Shown piece after piece: positions 1 to 10,423 of a stretch of 64,000 nt of DNA. This DNA is from Pseudomonas petrae (GTDB taxonomy: Bacteria; Pseudomonadota; Gammaproteobacteria; Pseudomonadales; Pseudomonadaceae). The notes under the pieces are model-generated. The model did no database searches and had not been told where the DNA came from. It saw only the letters and a program-made list of their open reading frames with translations. Location: positions 124,001-188,000 of the forward strand of contig NZ_JAKJXE010000004.1 in NCBI RefSeq assembly GCF_021728295.1, written 5' to 3'. The position numbers were made by a program, and so were the translations under genes. The number at the start of each line of letters is the position of its first letter. Within the stretch, counting starts at the first letter, position 1.

Positions 1-1
1 G

Positions 2-727
2 ACGGTGTACCTGGGCGGGTTTTCGACCGGGGCGAATCTGGTGCTGGATTACGCCTACGAACACCCGAATATCGCCGGCCTGGTGCTGTTCTCTCCGGCC
101 TTCAAACCTGAAAACACCTACGCCTGGGTCACCCAATACATCGGCTGGTTCCGCCCCTGGCTGGCAAAACCGGATGATGGCGTGCGCCCGATGCAAACGC
201 CGGTCCGCTACCTGAACGTGCCCACCAACGGTTTCGCCCAGTTCTACCGCAGCGCGCTGCTGGCGCAGAAGCACCTCGACAAAGCGGCCTACGACAAGCC
301 GGTGTTCGTCGCCATCACCGAGCACGATTCGGTGCTGGACACCGGTTACGTGCTGGACACCTTCAACGCGCGCTTCACCCATCCGCTCAGCCGACTGATC
401 TGGTATGGCAACGACCCGGCTTCGGCGCAGAAAAACCCCAGGGTATTGGTGCGCAACGACTTCCTGCCGGAATACCGCATCGCCCAGTTCTCCCACATGG
501 GGCTGATGTTCTCCCCCGCAAACCCGTTGTACGGGGTGAATGCCAGCCAGCGCATCTGCTGGAACGGGCAAGAATCCGCTGACATGCAGAAATGCCTGAA
601 TGGCGAGACGGTGTGGTATTCGGATTGGGGGCATCGTGAGCCGGGCAAGGCCTTCGCGCGGCTGACGTTCAATCCGTATTTCGAGTGGCAGTCGGGGGTG
701 ATGATGGAAGTGCTGGCGTACCCATAG
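2..727 (+). CDS. alpha/beta hydrolase, 5' end missing
   Basis: The reading frame is already open at the window edge, so the true start lies upstream and only the C-terminal ~240 residues are seen. The nucleophile elbow GFSTGAN appears almost at once, giving the catalytic Ser. A later FSHMGL segment probably carries the catalytic His, and EHDSVLD the acid. This fits an alpha/beta hydrolase of the serine-aminopeptidase (S33/Hydrolase_4) type. The substrate cannot be told. It ends just before a REP-type repeat array. Confidence 0.75.
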   Translation, partial: TVYLGGFSTGANLVLDYAYEHPNIAGLVLFSPAFKPENTYAWVTQYIGWFRPWLAKPDDGVRPMQTPVRYLNVPTNGFAQFYRSALLAQKHLDKAAYDKPVFVAITEHDSVLDTGYVLDTFNARFTHPLSRLIWYGNDPASAQKNPRVLVRNDFLPEYRIAQFSHMGLMFSPANPLYGVNASQRICWNGQESADMQKCLNGETVWYSDWGHREPGKAFARLTFNPYFEWQSGVMMEVLAYP

Positions 728-1050
728 TGGGACCGGCTTCAGCCGGGAAGAGTCCAGCTTGAGCACCCTCAGATTTGCAGTGTGACGCCCGACGCCTTCC
801 CGGCTAAAGCCAGTCCTACAGGATGACCGCGTTCAAAGAGTAGGACCGGCTTCAGCCGGGAAGAGGCCAGCTTGAGCACCCTCAGATTTGCGGTGTGACG
901 CCTGACGCATTCCCGGCTAAAGCCAGTCCTACAGGATGACCGCGTTCAAATAGTGGGACCGGCTTCAGCCGGGAAGAGGCCAGCCCGAGCACCCCACATT
1001 TTGTGTTGTGACGTCCGACGCATTCCCGGCTAAAGCCAGTCCCACTATCG
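725..1050. repeat. REP/BIME array, three tandem units
   Basis: Three units of about 113 bp start near 725, 839 and 951. Each carries GGACCGGCTTCAGCCGGGAAG at one end and its partner CTTCCCGGCTRAAGCCRGTCC in opposite orientation about 70 bp later, so each can fold into a long hairpin. Internal segments (GAGCACC...GTGTGACG) are also conserved. This is the standard intergenic BIME pattern of Pseudomonas. It lies between a + gene and a convergent - gene, where it may also act as a terminator. Confidence 0.85.
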
Positions 1051-1089
1051 TCCGCAGTCATTCCCATTTGCTGCAAACCCATCCCCCCA

Positions 1090-1803
1090 TCACTCAACCG
1101 GCGCCAGCCGTTCTCGGCTGTTGCTCAGATGAGTCCACATCGCGGCGCGGGCGGCGTCGGGGTCCTGGCGGCGGATGGCGGCGAGGATGGCTTCGTGTTC
1201 GAGGTTGGCCAGATACGCACTGTGCGTGAGGCTTGCCCCGGCCCGTTCGCTGGTGGCGATCCGGCTGCGGGGGATGACGGCGATGCCGAGGTTCTGCAGG
1301 ATCTCCAGAAAATACGGGTTGCCCGTGGCTTCTGCGATCAGCAGATGAAAACGCCGGTCCGCTTCGATGCAGCTGTCTTCCTTGGCCAGCAGGTCCTGAT
1401 AATCATCCAGCGCGGCGCGCATCGCCGTCAGCTGTGCCTGACTCCGGCGTTGCGCGGCCAGGGCGACGGCCTGGGTTTCCAGGCCCATGCGCAGTTCGAT
1501 GATGTGCCGCACGCTGAACGCGGTTTCCACCTTCAGATGCAGCCCGCTCTGCTCCGAGCGCGCCAGCACGTAGGTGCCCTTGCCCTGATGGGTCTCGACC
1601 AGCCCGGACGCCTGCAGTTTGGAAATCGCCTCGCGCACCACCGTGCGGCTCACGCCATGCTCGCGGACGATTTCGCTTTCGGAGGGCAACTTCGCACCGG
1701 GCGCGATGGTGCCCATCAAAATTCGCTGGCTCAGGTCAGTGACCAGGTCCGTCGCCAGGCTGTGCTGGCGTCGCTTGGGCGGCAAGGTTCCGGTGCTGTT
1801 CAA
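1090..1803 (-). CDS. GntR-family (FadR/FCD) transcriptional regulator, probable glucarate regulator
   Basis: A 237-residue protein with an N-terminal winged helix (about 15-80, including SRTVVREAISKLQASGLV) and a C-terminal FCD ligand domain (about 95-230) with conserved Arg, Asp and His positions. It is divergent from the adjacent MFS permease and glucarate dehydratase genes, so control of hexarate catabolism is the natural inference. A concentric palindrome in the shared 350 bp intergenic region (2041-2079) is a candidate operator. FCD regulators are usually repressors released by a pathway acid; the ligand here is inferred. Confidence 0.88.
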   Translation of the reverse strand: MNSTGTLPPKRRQHSLATDLVTDLSQRILMGTIAPGAKLPSESEIVREHGVSRTVVREAISKLQASGLVETHQGKGTYVLARSEQSGLHLKVETAFSVRHIIELRMGLETQAVALAAQRRSQAQLTAMRAALDDYQDLLAKEDSCIEADRRFHLLIAEATGNPYFLEILQNLGIAVIPRSRIATSERAGASLTHSAYLANLEHEAILAAIRRQDPDAARAAMWTHLSNSRERLAPVE

Positions 1804-2040
1804 AAAGGAGTCGTCCTATAAGTGCTGAAAAGAACGGCGGCCGGCAAGGCCTGCCGTTCACTTGTATTTTCCTGACGGGCGATGCCACAAGCACGCACCC
1901 AACCAGACGCGGGAAGCACCTCGGGAAACGGCCAGGACCCTTGAAAACAAGGCCACACAGCAACGAACGCCCACTCATCCAACTTGTCAGACAGGTGAGC
2001 CTATCCCGACGAAATACTTCCCGCAAGCCCCGGAAATACG

Positions 2041-2079
2041 GTTGCCAAGGTGATCATTACTTGTATGATGACTGGCAAC
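2041..2079. promoter_or_regulatory. candidate operator of the gud genes
   Basis: Two nested inverted repeats share nearly the same centre. GTTGCCA (2041-2047) pairs with TGGCAAC (2073-2079), and ATCAT (2053-2057) with ATGAT (2065-2069). The site lies between the divergent GntR regulator and the permease gene, about 70 bp before the permease start. The assignment to the neighbouring regulator is inference. Confidence 0.45.
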
Positions 2080-2150
2080 AGGGCTACACACCTTGTCACA
2101 CACAACATGCTTAACCACCCGCATAAAAATAATCAGTGGGAGTTGCCAGA

Positions 2151-3500
2151 GTGAACACATCCTCATCACGGGCGGATGACGCCACCGATTCCGTCCTGCA
2201 ATCGGCGGTCTCGAAAGTCAAACGACACATCCTGCCGCTCTTCGTCATCATGTTCATCGTCAACTACATCGACCGGGTCAACATCGGCTTCGTGCGTAGT
2301 CACATGGAACATGACCTGGGCATCGGCGCGGCCGCCTACGGCTTCGGTGCCGGCCTGTTCTTCATCGCGTATGCGATGTTCGAAGTACCCTCCAACATCC
2401 TCCTGCAGAAAGTCGGCGCGCGTATCTGGCTGACCCGCATCATGCTGACTTGGGGCATCGTTGCCGCCTGCATGGCGTTCATTCAGACCGAAACCCACTT
2501 CTACATCCTGCGCTTCTTGCTCGGCGTGGCCGAAGCCGGGTTCTTCCCGGGCGTGATCTACTACTTCACCCGCTGGTTGCCCGGCGTCGAGCGCGGCAAG
2601 GCCATCGCCATCTTCCTCAGCGGCTCGGCGTTTGCGTCGCTGATTTCCGGCCCGCTCTCCGGCCTGCTGCTGCAGATCGACGCCCTGGGCTTCCACGGCT
2701 GGCAGTGGATGTACTTCATCGAAGGCATGTTCTCCGTCGGCCTGTGCTTCTTCGTCTGGTTCTGGCTCGACTCCAAACCCCACGACGCCAAATGGCTGAC
2801 CGAGGCCGAGAAAGACGCGCTGGTCAACACCATAGACGCCGAGCAGAAAGCCCGCGAAGCGGCCAACCCGGTCAAGCTGTCCATCGGCAAGCTGCTCAAG
2901 GACCCGCAGATCATCCTGTTCTGCCTGATGTACTTCTTCATTCAGCTGACGATCTACGCGGCGACGTTCTGGCTGCCGAGCATCATCAAGAAGATGGGCG
3001 ACCTCACCGATTTCCAGGTCGGCCTGTTCAACTCGATCCCGTGGTTCATCGCCATCGTCTGCATGTACGGTTTTGCCTCGCTGTCAGCCAAGTGGAAACA
3101 CCAGCAGGCGTGGGTTGCCGTCGCGTTGCTGATCGCAGCGGCAGGGATGTTCATGTCGACCACCGGCGGTCCGGTGTTCGCCTTCGTTGCCATCTGCTTC
3201 GCGGCGATGGGCTTCAAGTCGGCGTCTTCACTGTTCTGGCCGATTCCCCAGGGCTATCTGGATGCGCGGATCGCCGCGGGCGTCATCGCGCTTATCAACT
3301 CGGTGGGCAACCTCGGCGGCTTCGTCGCGCCGACCACCTTCGGCATCCTCGAACAGCAGACCGGTTCGATTCAGGGCGGCCTCTACGGTTTGACCGCGAC
3401 CTCGATCATCGCCGCGATTCTGGTGTTCACCGTGCGCACCACGCCCAAGCCCGGTGCGGTGCCAATCGCCAAAGTCGACATCACGCCCAGCCACACTTGA
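2151..3500 (+). CDS. gudP: MFS permease, glucarate/galactarate type (ACS family)
   Basis: About 449 residues with twelve hydrophobic segments. It has the ACS-family signature near the N-terminus (NYIDRVNIGFV) and the paired RWLPGVERGKA loop after helix 4. It is followed after 80 bp by glucarate dehydratase, so import of D-glucarate or a related hexarate is the likely role. I place the start at GTG 2151 because TGGGAG lies 8 nt ahead; an in-frame GTG at 2136 would put that ribosome-binding site inside the gene. Family call is strong, substrate by context. Confidence 0.85.
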   Translation: MNTSSSRADDATDSVLQSAVSKVKRHILPLFVIMFIVNYIDRVNIGFVRSHMEHDLGIGAAAYGFGAGLFFIAYAMFEVPSNILLQKVGARIWLTRIMLTWGIVAACMAFIQTETHFYILRFLLGVAEAGFFPGVIYYFTRWLPGVERGKAIAIFLSGSAFASLISGPLSGLLLQIDALGFHGWQWMYFIEGMFSVGLCFFVWFWLDSKPHDAKWLTEAEKDALVNTIDAEQKAREAANPVKLSIGKLLKDPQIILFCLMYFFIQLTIYAATFWLPSIIKKMGDLTDFQVGLFNSIPWFIAIVCMYGFASLSAKWKHQQAWVAVALLIAAAGMFMSTTGGPVFAFVAICFAAMGFKSASSLFWPIPQGYLDARIAAGVIALINSVGNLGGFVAPTTFGILEQQTGSIQGGLYGLTATSIIAAILVFTVRTTPKPGAVPIAKVDITPSHT

Positions 3501-3514
3501 GCCACGCGCCCTGA

Positions 3515-5758
<2,244 letters not shown>

Positions 5759-5863
5759 GGTAAGGCGCTTGATCCGGCGCCACACGGACTTCCAGACAGC
5801 CCCGCTCAGGCGTACTGTGAGCGCCACAAAATCCAACATCGCTGCTGAACGAGGCCTCGCTCA

Positions 5864-6832
5864 ATGACTCAGGATTCCGGGCTGAAGATTGCCGTACTCG
5901 ACGACTGGCAATCGGTCGCCGAAAACGTTGTGGACTGGACCGTATTGAAGCCGATCGGCGAGGTCAGTTTTCTGCATGACTACCCGGCCGATACGGATGC
6001 CATGGTCGCCCGCCTCAAAGACTTCCAGATCCTGTGCGTGATGCGCGAACGCACGATTTTCGATGATGCCCTGCTCAGTCAACTGCCAAACCTGAAACTG
6101 CTGGTCACCGGCGGCATGCGCAACGCGGCGCTGGACCTCAAGGCCGCCGCGCGCCTGGGCATCACCGTGGTCGGCACCGACAGCTACAAGTACGCAGCGC
6201 CGGAACTGACCTGGGCGCTGATCATGGGCGTCACCCGCAACCTGGTGGACGAAGCCAATTCCCTGCGCGCGGGCGACTGGCAGATCGGCATCGGCAGCGA
6301 CCTGTACGGCAAGACCCTGGGCATCGTCGGGCTGGGCAGCATCGGCCAGAAGATCGCCCGCTACGGCAAGGCCTTCGACATGAAGGTGATTGCCTGGAGC
6401 GAGAACCTCACCGCTGAACGCGCCGCCGAGCATGGCGTGACGTACGTCAGCAAGCAGGAGCTGTTCGAGCAATCGGACGTGGTCTCGGTGAACCTGGTGC
6501 TCAGCGAGCGCAGCCGCGGGCTGGTCGATGCCGATTCGCTGAACCGGATGAAGCCGACGGCGTATCTGGTGAACACCGCGCGCGGGCCGATCGTCGACGA
6601 AGACGCGCTGATTGAAGTGCTCATGCAGAAGAAAATCGCCGGCGCCGCGCTGGACGTTTACAGCGTCGAGCCGTTGCCGGCCGATCACCCGTTCCGCACG
6701 CTGCCCAACGTCCTGGCCACGCCTCATGTGGGTTATGTCACTGAAAATAACTATCGGATGTTCTTCAGCCAGATGATCGAGGACATCCAGGCGTGGCATG
6801 CCGGCGCGCCGATTCGGGTGTTTGCCCAATAG
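5864..6832 (+). CDS. D-isomer-specific 2-hydroxyacid dehydrogenase
   Basis: A 322-residue NAD(P)-dependent dehydrogenase. The Rossmann motif GLGSIGQKIA lies near residue 150. The conserved Arg (VNTARGPIVDE), Glu (YSVEPLP) and His (TPHVGYVT) of the catalytic triad are all present. It oxidises or reduces a 2-hydroxyacid/2-ketoacid pair; the substrate is not evident. GAGG stands 8-10 nt before the ATG. The gene appears to be a single transcription unit. Confidence 0.9.
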   Translation: MTQDSGLKIAVLDDWQSVAENVVDWTVLKPIGEVSFLHDYPADTDAMVARLKDFQILCVMRERTIFDDALLSQLPNLKLLVTGGMRNAALDLKAAARLGITVVGTDSYKYAAPELTWALIMGVTRNLVDEANSLRAGDWQIGIGSDLYGKTLGIVGLGSIGQKIARYGKAFDMKVIAWSENLTAERAAEHGVTYVSKQELFEQSDVVSVNLVLSERSRGLVDADSLNRMKPTAYLVNTARGPIVDEDALIEVLMQKKIAGAALDVYSVEPLPADHPFRTLPNVLATPHVGYVTENNYRMFFSQMIEDIQAWHAGAPIRVFAQ

Positions 6833-6914
6833 CCTGATGAGTTGAAAGCATGGCCGACCTTCGATCAGAGGGTGTCAGGCCATTGGCAACGCCTGACAGA
6901 CTGTTCGCGGGCAA

Positions 6915-6960
6915 GCTGGAGCGCCAACCCGGTCGCTCCTACAGGGATCGTGAACAAGCC
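6915..6960. repeat. decayed REP-type palindrome
   Basis: TTCGCGGGCAAGC followed by GTCGCTCCTACAG resembles the two halves of the Pseudomonas GTAGGAGCGCGCTTGCCCGCGAA element brought close together. It is an imperfect single copy in the 150 bp between two + genes. Confidence 0.5.
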
Positions 6961-6983
6961 CCACTCTTGCATCAAGGACTCCG

Positions 6984-7637
6984 ATGATGAACACGCCGCT
7001 TTCCCGATTGCCCTCCGACCCGCGCGCCGCGTTGCTGGTGATCGACATGCAATACGACTTCATGCCCGGCGGCGCGCTGGCCGTGGCCGAAGGCGATGCG
7101 CTGGTGCCGCTGATCAACCGCCTCGGCGCGCAGTTTCGCAACGTGGTCATGGCGCAGGACTGGCACCCGCGTGGGCATGTGTCGTTTGCGTCGAGCCACG
7201 CCGGGCGCGCGCCGTTTGACAGCATCACCCTGCCCTACGGCGCGCAGACGCTGTGGCCCGATCACTGCGTCCAAGGCAGCCACGGCGCCGAGTTGCACGC
7301 CGATCTGGACCTCACTCATGGGCAGTTGATCCTGCGCAAAGGCTGCAACGCCGGCATCGACAGCTACTCGGCGTTCGTCGAAGCCGACCGCACGACGCGC
7401 ACCGGACTGGCCGGCTATCTGAGCGAGCGTGGCATCGACAGCGTGTTCGTGGTGGGCCTGGCCCTGGATTTCTGCGTGGCCTGGACCGCGCTGGACGCCC
7501 GGGCGGCGGGGTTCAATACGTGGGTGATCGCCGATGCGTGCAAGGCCATCGACCTGAATGGCTCGCTGGATCAGGCATGGAAAGACATGGCCATGGCGGG
7601 GGTTAACCGGATCGACAGCGCAGACCTCACTGACTGA
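6984..7637 (+). CDS. pncA: nicotinamidase
   Basis: A 217-residue isochorismatase-fold hydrolase converting nicotinamide to nicotinic acid for NAD salvage. The catalytic triad is clear: Asp in VIDMQYDF (D21), Lys in LRKGCN (K119) and Cys in LDFCVAW (C164). The metal-site elements QDWHP and WPDHC are also present. Two ATGs stand in tandem at 6984 and 6987. The 3' end appears to have seeded a 43 bp tandem repeat that starts with its stop codon region. Confidence 0.93.
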   Translation: MMNTPLSRLPSDPRAALLVIDMQYDFMPGGALAVAEGDALVPLINRLGAQFRNVVMAQDWHPRGHVSFASSHAGRAPFDSITLPYGAQTLWPDHCVQGSHGAELHADLDLTHGQLILRKGCNAGIDSYSAFVEADRTTRTGLAGYLSERGIDSVFVVGLALDFCVAWTALDARAAGFNTWVIADACKAIDLNGSLDQAWKDMAMAGVNRIDSADLTD

Positions 7638-7735
7638 ACGCAAACCCCCACGGATTGACCGCGCAGATCTATCTGACTGAACGCAAATCCCTACGGACTG
7701 ACCGCGCAGTTCTGCCTGACTAAACGCAAATCCCC
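7631..7735. repeat. 43 bp tandem repeat derived from the end of pncA
   Basis: Units begin at 7631, 7674 and 7717 (partial), each starting TGACTGAACGCAAA. The last ~25 bp of the pncA coding sequence (GGATCGACAGCGCAGACCT) match the tail of the unit (GGATTGACCGCGCAGATCT), so the array looks like repeated duplication of the 3' end of the gene. The last unit runs directly into a REP palindrome. Confidence 0.7.
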
Positions 7736-7825
7736 TGTAGGAGCGCGCTTGCCCGCGAATGCGGAGTGTCAGCTGAATATGCGTGACTGACCCACCGCAA
7801 TTCGCGGGCAAGCGCGCTCCTACAG
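7735..7825. repeat. REP doublet (perfect 26 bp inverted repeat)
   Basis: Bases 7735-7760 are the exact reverse complement of 7800-7825. Each arm is the Pseudomonas GTAGGAGCGCGCTTGCCCGCGAA element, separated by 39 bp. It lies between two convergent genes. Confidence 0.9.
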
Positions 7826-7881
7826 TTGCTCGCCTCGGTATCGACCCTCGACGTTCGATACCGCTCCACTCGTAAAACGCC

Positions 7882-8367
7882 TCAACCCTCCCCCAGCGCA
7901 AACTGCTTCAATCCTTCCCCCTCCATCCGGTAGCGCACCCACTCATCCTGGGGCTCGGCGCCGATTGATTTGTAGAAGTCGATCGCCGGCTGGTTCCAGT
8001 CCAGCACGCTCCATTCCAGACGTCCGCAGCCGCTGTCGTGGGCGATCCACGCCAGATGCCGCAACAGCTTCTTGCCCGCGCCGACGCCCCTTTGCGCGGC
8101 GGACACGTACAAATCCTCAAGGTACAGACCCTTGCGGCCCAGCCAGGTGGAATAGCTCAGGAAGTACACGGCGAAGCCAATGGGCTGGCCGTCCAGCAGG
8201 CAGATCAGCGCCTTGGCCGGCGAGGCCTCGTCGAACAGGCTGCGCTCGATGTCGGTGACGCTGGCCTTGACTTCGTGCTCGGCTTTTTCGTAGATCGCAA
8301 GCTCGGTGATGAAGCCCAGAATGACGGCGGCATCGGCACGGGTGGCGTCGCGAATATGAAGGGTCAA
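7882..8367 (-). CDS. GNAT-family N-acetyltransferase
   Basis: A 161-residue GNAT protein beginning MTLHIRDATRADAAVI and carrying the acetyl-CoA pyrophosphate loop QRGVGAGKKLL, then LEWSVLDWNQPAIDFYKSIGA. The length and motif order resemble the diamine acetyltransferase-like subgroup, but the acceptor is unknown. The open frame runs further upstream, but TTG at 8367 has GGGAGA 7 nt ahead and begins exactly where family members start, so I use it. Confidence 0.88.
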   Translation of the reverse strand: MTLHIRDATRADAAVILGFITELAIYEKAEHEVKASVTDIERSLFDEASPAKALICLLDGQPIGFAVYFLSYSTWLGRKGLYLEDLYVSAAQRGVGAGKKLLRHLAWIAHDSGCGRLEWSVLDWNQPAIDFYKSIGAEPQDEWVRYRMEGEGLKQFALGEG

Positions 8368-8542
8368 AAGAGGTTCTCCCACGTCAGTGAAAAGGCACCC
8401 GCCGTTGGCGAACGACGGGTAACGGATTGTGTCTGAACCAGCAGCGCCGCGCAGCAAGCATGTGCAAGCGAACCGCCGCCTCCCTCGAACATCTAAAGCA
8501 GAATGCTCTGCCAAAGAGCACTGGATCACCCAAAGGATCGCC

Positions 8543-9466
8543 ATGGAACACGAACCAGACGGCAAGACCCCCGGCCTGACGCCGGAAGAAGAACGCGACA
8601 TCGACGAAAACCAGCCGCCCCGCGCCGCCGTCCTCCATGAAACGATCCGTATGCAGGGTGATCAGGAACTGGAGCGCAACGTCGCCGCGCTGTTCTGGTC
8701 GGCCCTCGCGGCCGGGCTGACCATGGGCCTGTCGTTGATGGCGATGGGCTTGTTGAACTCGCGCCTGCCCGATGGCGAAGGCTTCAAGGTCATCGCCAGC
8801 CTCGGTTACAGCGCGGGCTTTCTGGCGGTGATCCTCGCACGCCAGCAGCTGTTCACCGAAAACACCCTGACCGCCGTATTGCCGGTGATGAGCAAGCCGA
8901 CGCTGAGCAACGTCGTGCGTCTGCTGCGGCTGTGGACCGTGGTGCTGGTGGGCAACCTGTGCGGCACGTTACTGGTGGCTTACGTCATGCTGCACCTGCC
9001 GATCTTCGACACCAAGACCGATCAGGCCTTTCTCGAAATCGGCCGCAAGGTGATGGAGAACGACACCTGGCAAATGTTCTCCAAAGGCATCATTTCCGGC
9101 TGGATGATCGCCACCATGGTGTGGATGATCCCGTCCATGGAAAGCGCGAAGATCGGCATCATCGTGATGATCACCTACCTGATGGCGCTGGGGGATTTCA
9201 CCCACATCGTCGTCGGCTCGGCGGAAGTCTCGTATCTGGTGTTCGCTGGTGAACTGCCGTGGAAGGATTTCTGGATGATCTTCGCCGGCCCGACCCTGGC
9301 CGGCAACATCATCGGCGGCAGCTTCATCTTCGCCTTGATCAGCCATGCGCAGATCAGGAGCGAAGGTGAAACGCCGGAAAAGAAAGGCCGGAAGAAAGCG
9401 CTGGAGGAAAAGCTGAAGGAAGAACTGCGTCAGCCCAACGCTGAATCCGATCGCAAAGGCGTGTAA
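8543..9466 (+). CDS. formate/nitrite transporter (FNT) family membrane protein
   Basis: About 307 residues. A charged N-terminus (1-45) is followed by six helices of the FNT pentameric channel fold, then a lysine-rich cytoplasmic tail (GRKKALEEKLKEEL). The long tails resemble the YfdC-like branch rather than FocA or NirC. The transported anion is unknown. AAGGA lies just ahead of ATG 8543. It is divergent from the GNAT gene. Confidence 0.85.
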   Translation: MEHEPDGKTPGLTPEEERDIDENQPPRAAVLHETIRMQGDQELERNVAALFWSALAAGLTMGLSLMAMGLLNSRLPDGEGFKVIASLGYSAGFLAVILARQQLFTENTLTAVLPVMSKPTLSNVVRLLRLWTVVLVGNLCGTLLVAYVMLHLPIFDTKTDQAFLEIGRKVMENDTWQMFSKGIISGWMIATMVWMIPSMESAKIGIIVMITYLMALGDFTHIVVGSAEVSYLVFAGELPWKDFWMIFAGPTLAGNIIGGSFIFALISHAQIRSEGETPEKKGRKKALEEKLKEELRQPNAESDRKGV

Positions 9467-9471
9467 AAAGA

Positions 9472-9577
9472 CTGTAGGAGTGACCGGGGTGGCGCTCCAC
9501 CTTGCTCGCGAATGCGTTCTGTCAGGCGACCTTTTTCTGTGAGGTCCGACGCCTTCGCGAGCAAGCTCACTCCTACT
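9472..9577. repeat. REP doublet
   Basis: CTGTAGGAGTGACCGGG... and the opposite GCGAGCAAGCTCACTCCTAC half flank a 50 bp centre, with a second inner pair TTGCTCGCGAA/TTCGCGAGCAA. This is a diverged member of the GTAGGAG REP group, placed right after the FNT gene. Confidence 0.75.
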
Positions 9578-9658
9578 GGCCCACGGCACGATCAGACACC
9601 GGCGGCATGGCCCTCCCCGCGCGAGCCCCGATAGCACCAAACAGGACCTCATGCGCTT

Positions 9659-9675
9659 CTTAAATTTTTTTTAAG
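9659..9675. promoter_or_regulatory. PmrA-box-like palindrome ahead of a two-component system
   Basis: CTTAAA and TTTAAG are separated by five T residues, a perfect inverted repeat about 65 bp before the response-regulator start. It also fits the PmrA-type pattern YTTAAK-N5-YTTAAK with one mismatch. This would suit autoregulation by the downstream OmpR-type protein, but the match is short and AT-rich. Confidence 0.35.
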
Positions 9676-9739
9676 AAATCCCGACTACGTTTAAAGGCAA
9701 AATGCAGCCTTCTGTCCTCTCACGTGGCCCTGACCTCAC

Positions 9740-10423
9740 ATGACGCGAATTCTGACAATCGAAGACGATGCCGTCACCGCGAAGGAAATCGTTGCCGAAT
9801 TGAGCAGCCATGGCCTGCAAGTGGACTGGGTCGACAACGGCCGCGAAGGCCTCGTCCGGGCGGTCAGCGGCGATTACGACCTGATCACCCTCGACCGCAT
9901 GCTGCCGGAAGTCGACGGTCTGGCGATTGTCACCACCATGCGCGCCTTGGGCATTGCCACGCCGATCCTGATGATCAGCGCGCTGTCCGATGTAGATGAA
10001 CGGGTGCGCGGGTTGCGTGCTGGCGGGGATGATTACCTCTCCAAACCCTTCGCCTCCGACGAAATGGCCGCCCGTGTGGAAGTCTTGCTGCGCCGCAGCC
10101 ATCCAGGGACCCAGGCCGAGACCATGCTCAAGGTCGCCGACCTCGAACTCAATCTGATCACCCGTGAAGCCAGCCGCGCCGGGCAGCCGCTGAACCTGCT
10201 GCCGACCGAGTACAAGCTGCTGGAATTCCTGATGCGCAACAGCGGGCAGATCATCACCCGCATGATGATTTTCGAAGAAGTCTGGGGTTATCACTTCGAC
10301 CCCGGCACCAACCTGATCGACGTGCACATCGGTCGCTTGCGCAAGAAAATCGATCCCCCTACCCTGACGCCGCTGATACGTACCGTTCGAGGCTCAGGCT
10401 ATGTCATTGCCGAACCCGTCTAA
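9740..10423 (+). CDS. OmpR-family response regulator
   Basis: A 227-residue cytoplasmic DNA-binding regulator. The receiver domain (1-115) has acidic D9-D10, phospho-acceptor D52 (ITLDRMLP) and K102 (LSKPF). The winged-helix output domain (125-225) ends RTVRGSGYVIAEPV. Its 3' end overlaps the start of the histidine kinase by 23 bp, so the two are translationally coupled. The length and architecture are those of QseB/PmrA/CopR relatives; the stimulus is not evident. Confidence 0.92.
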   Translation: MTRILTIEDDAVTAKEIVAELSSHGLQVDWVDNGREGLVRAVSGDYDLITLDRMLPEVDGLAIVTTMRALGIATPILMISALSDVDERVRGLRAGGDDYLSKPFASDEMAARVEVLLRRSHPGTQAETMLKVADLELNLITREASRAGQPLNLLPTEYKLLEFLMRNSGQIITRMMIFEEVWGYHFDPGTNLIDVHIGRLRKKIDPPTLTPLIRTVRGSGYVIAEPV

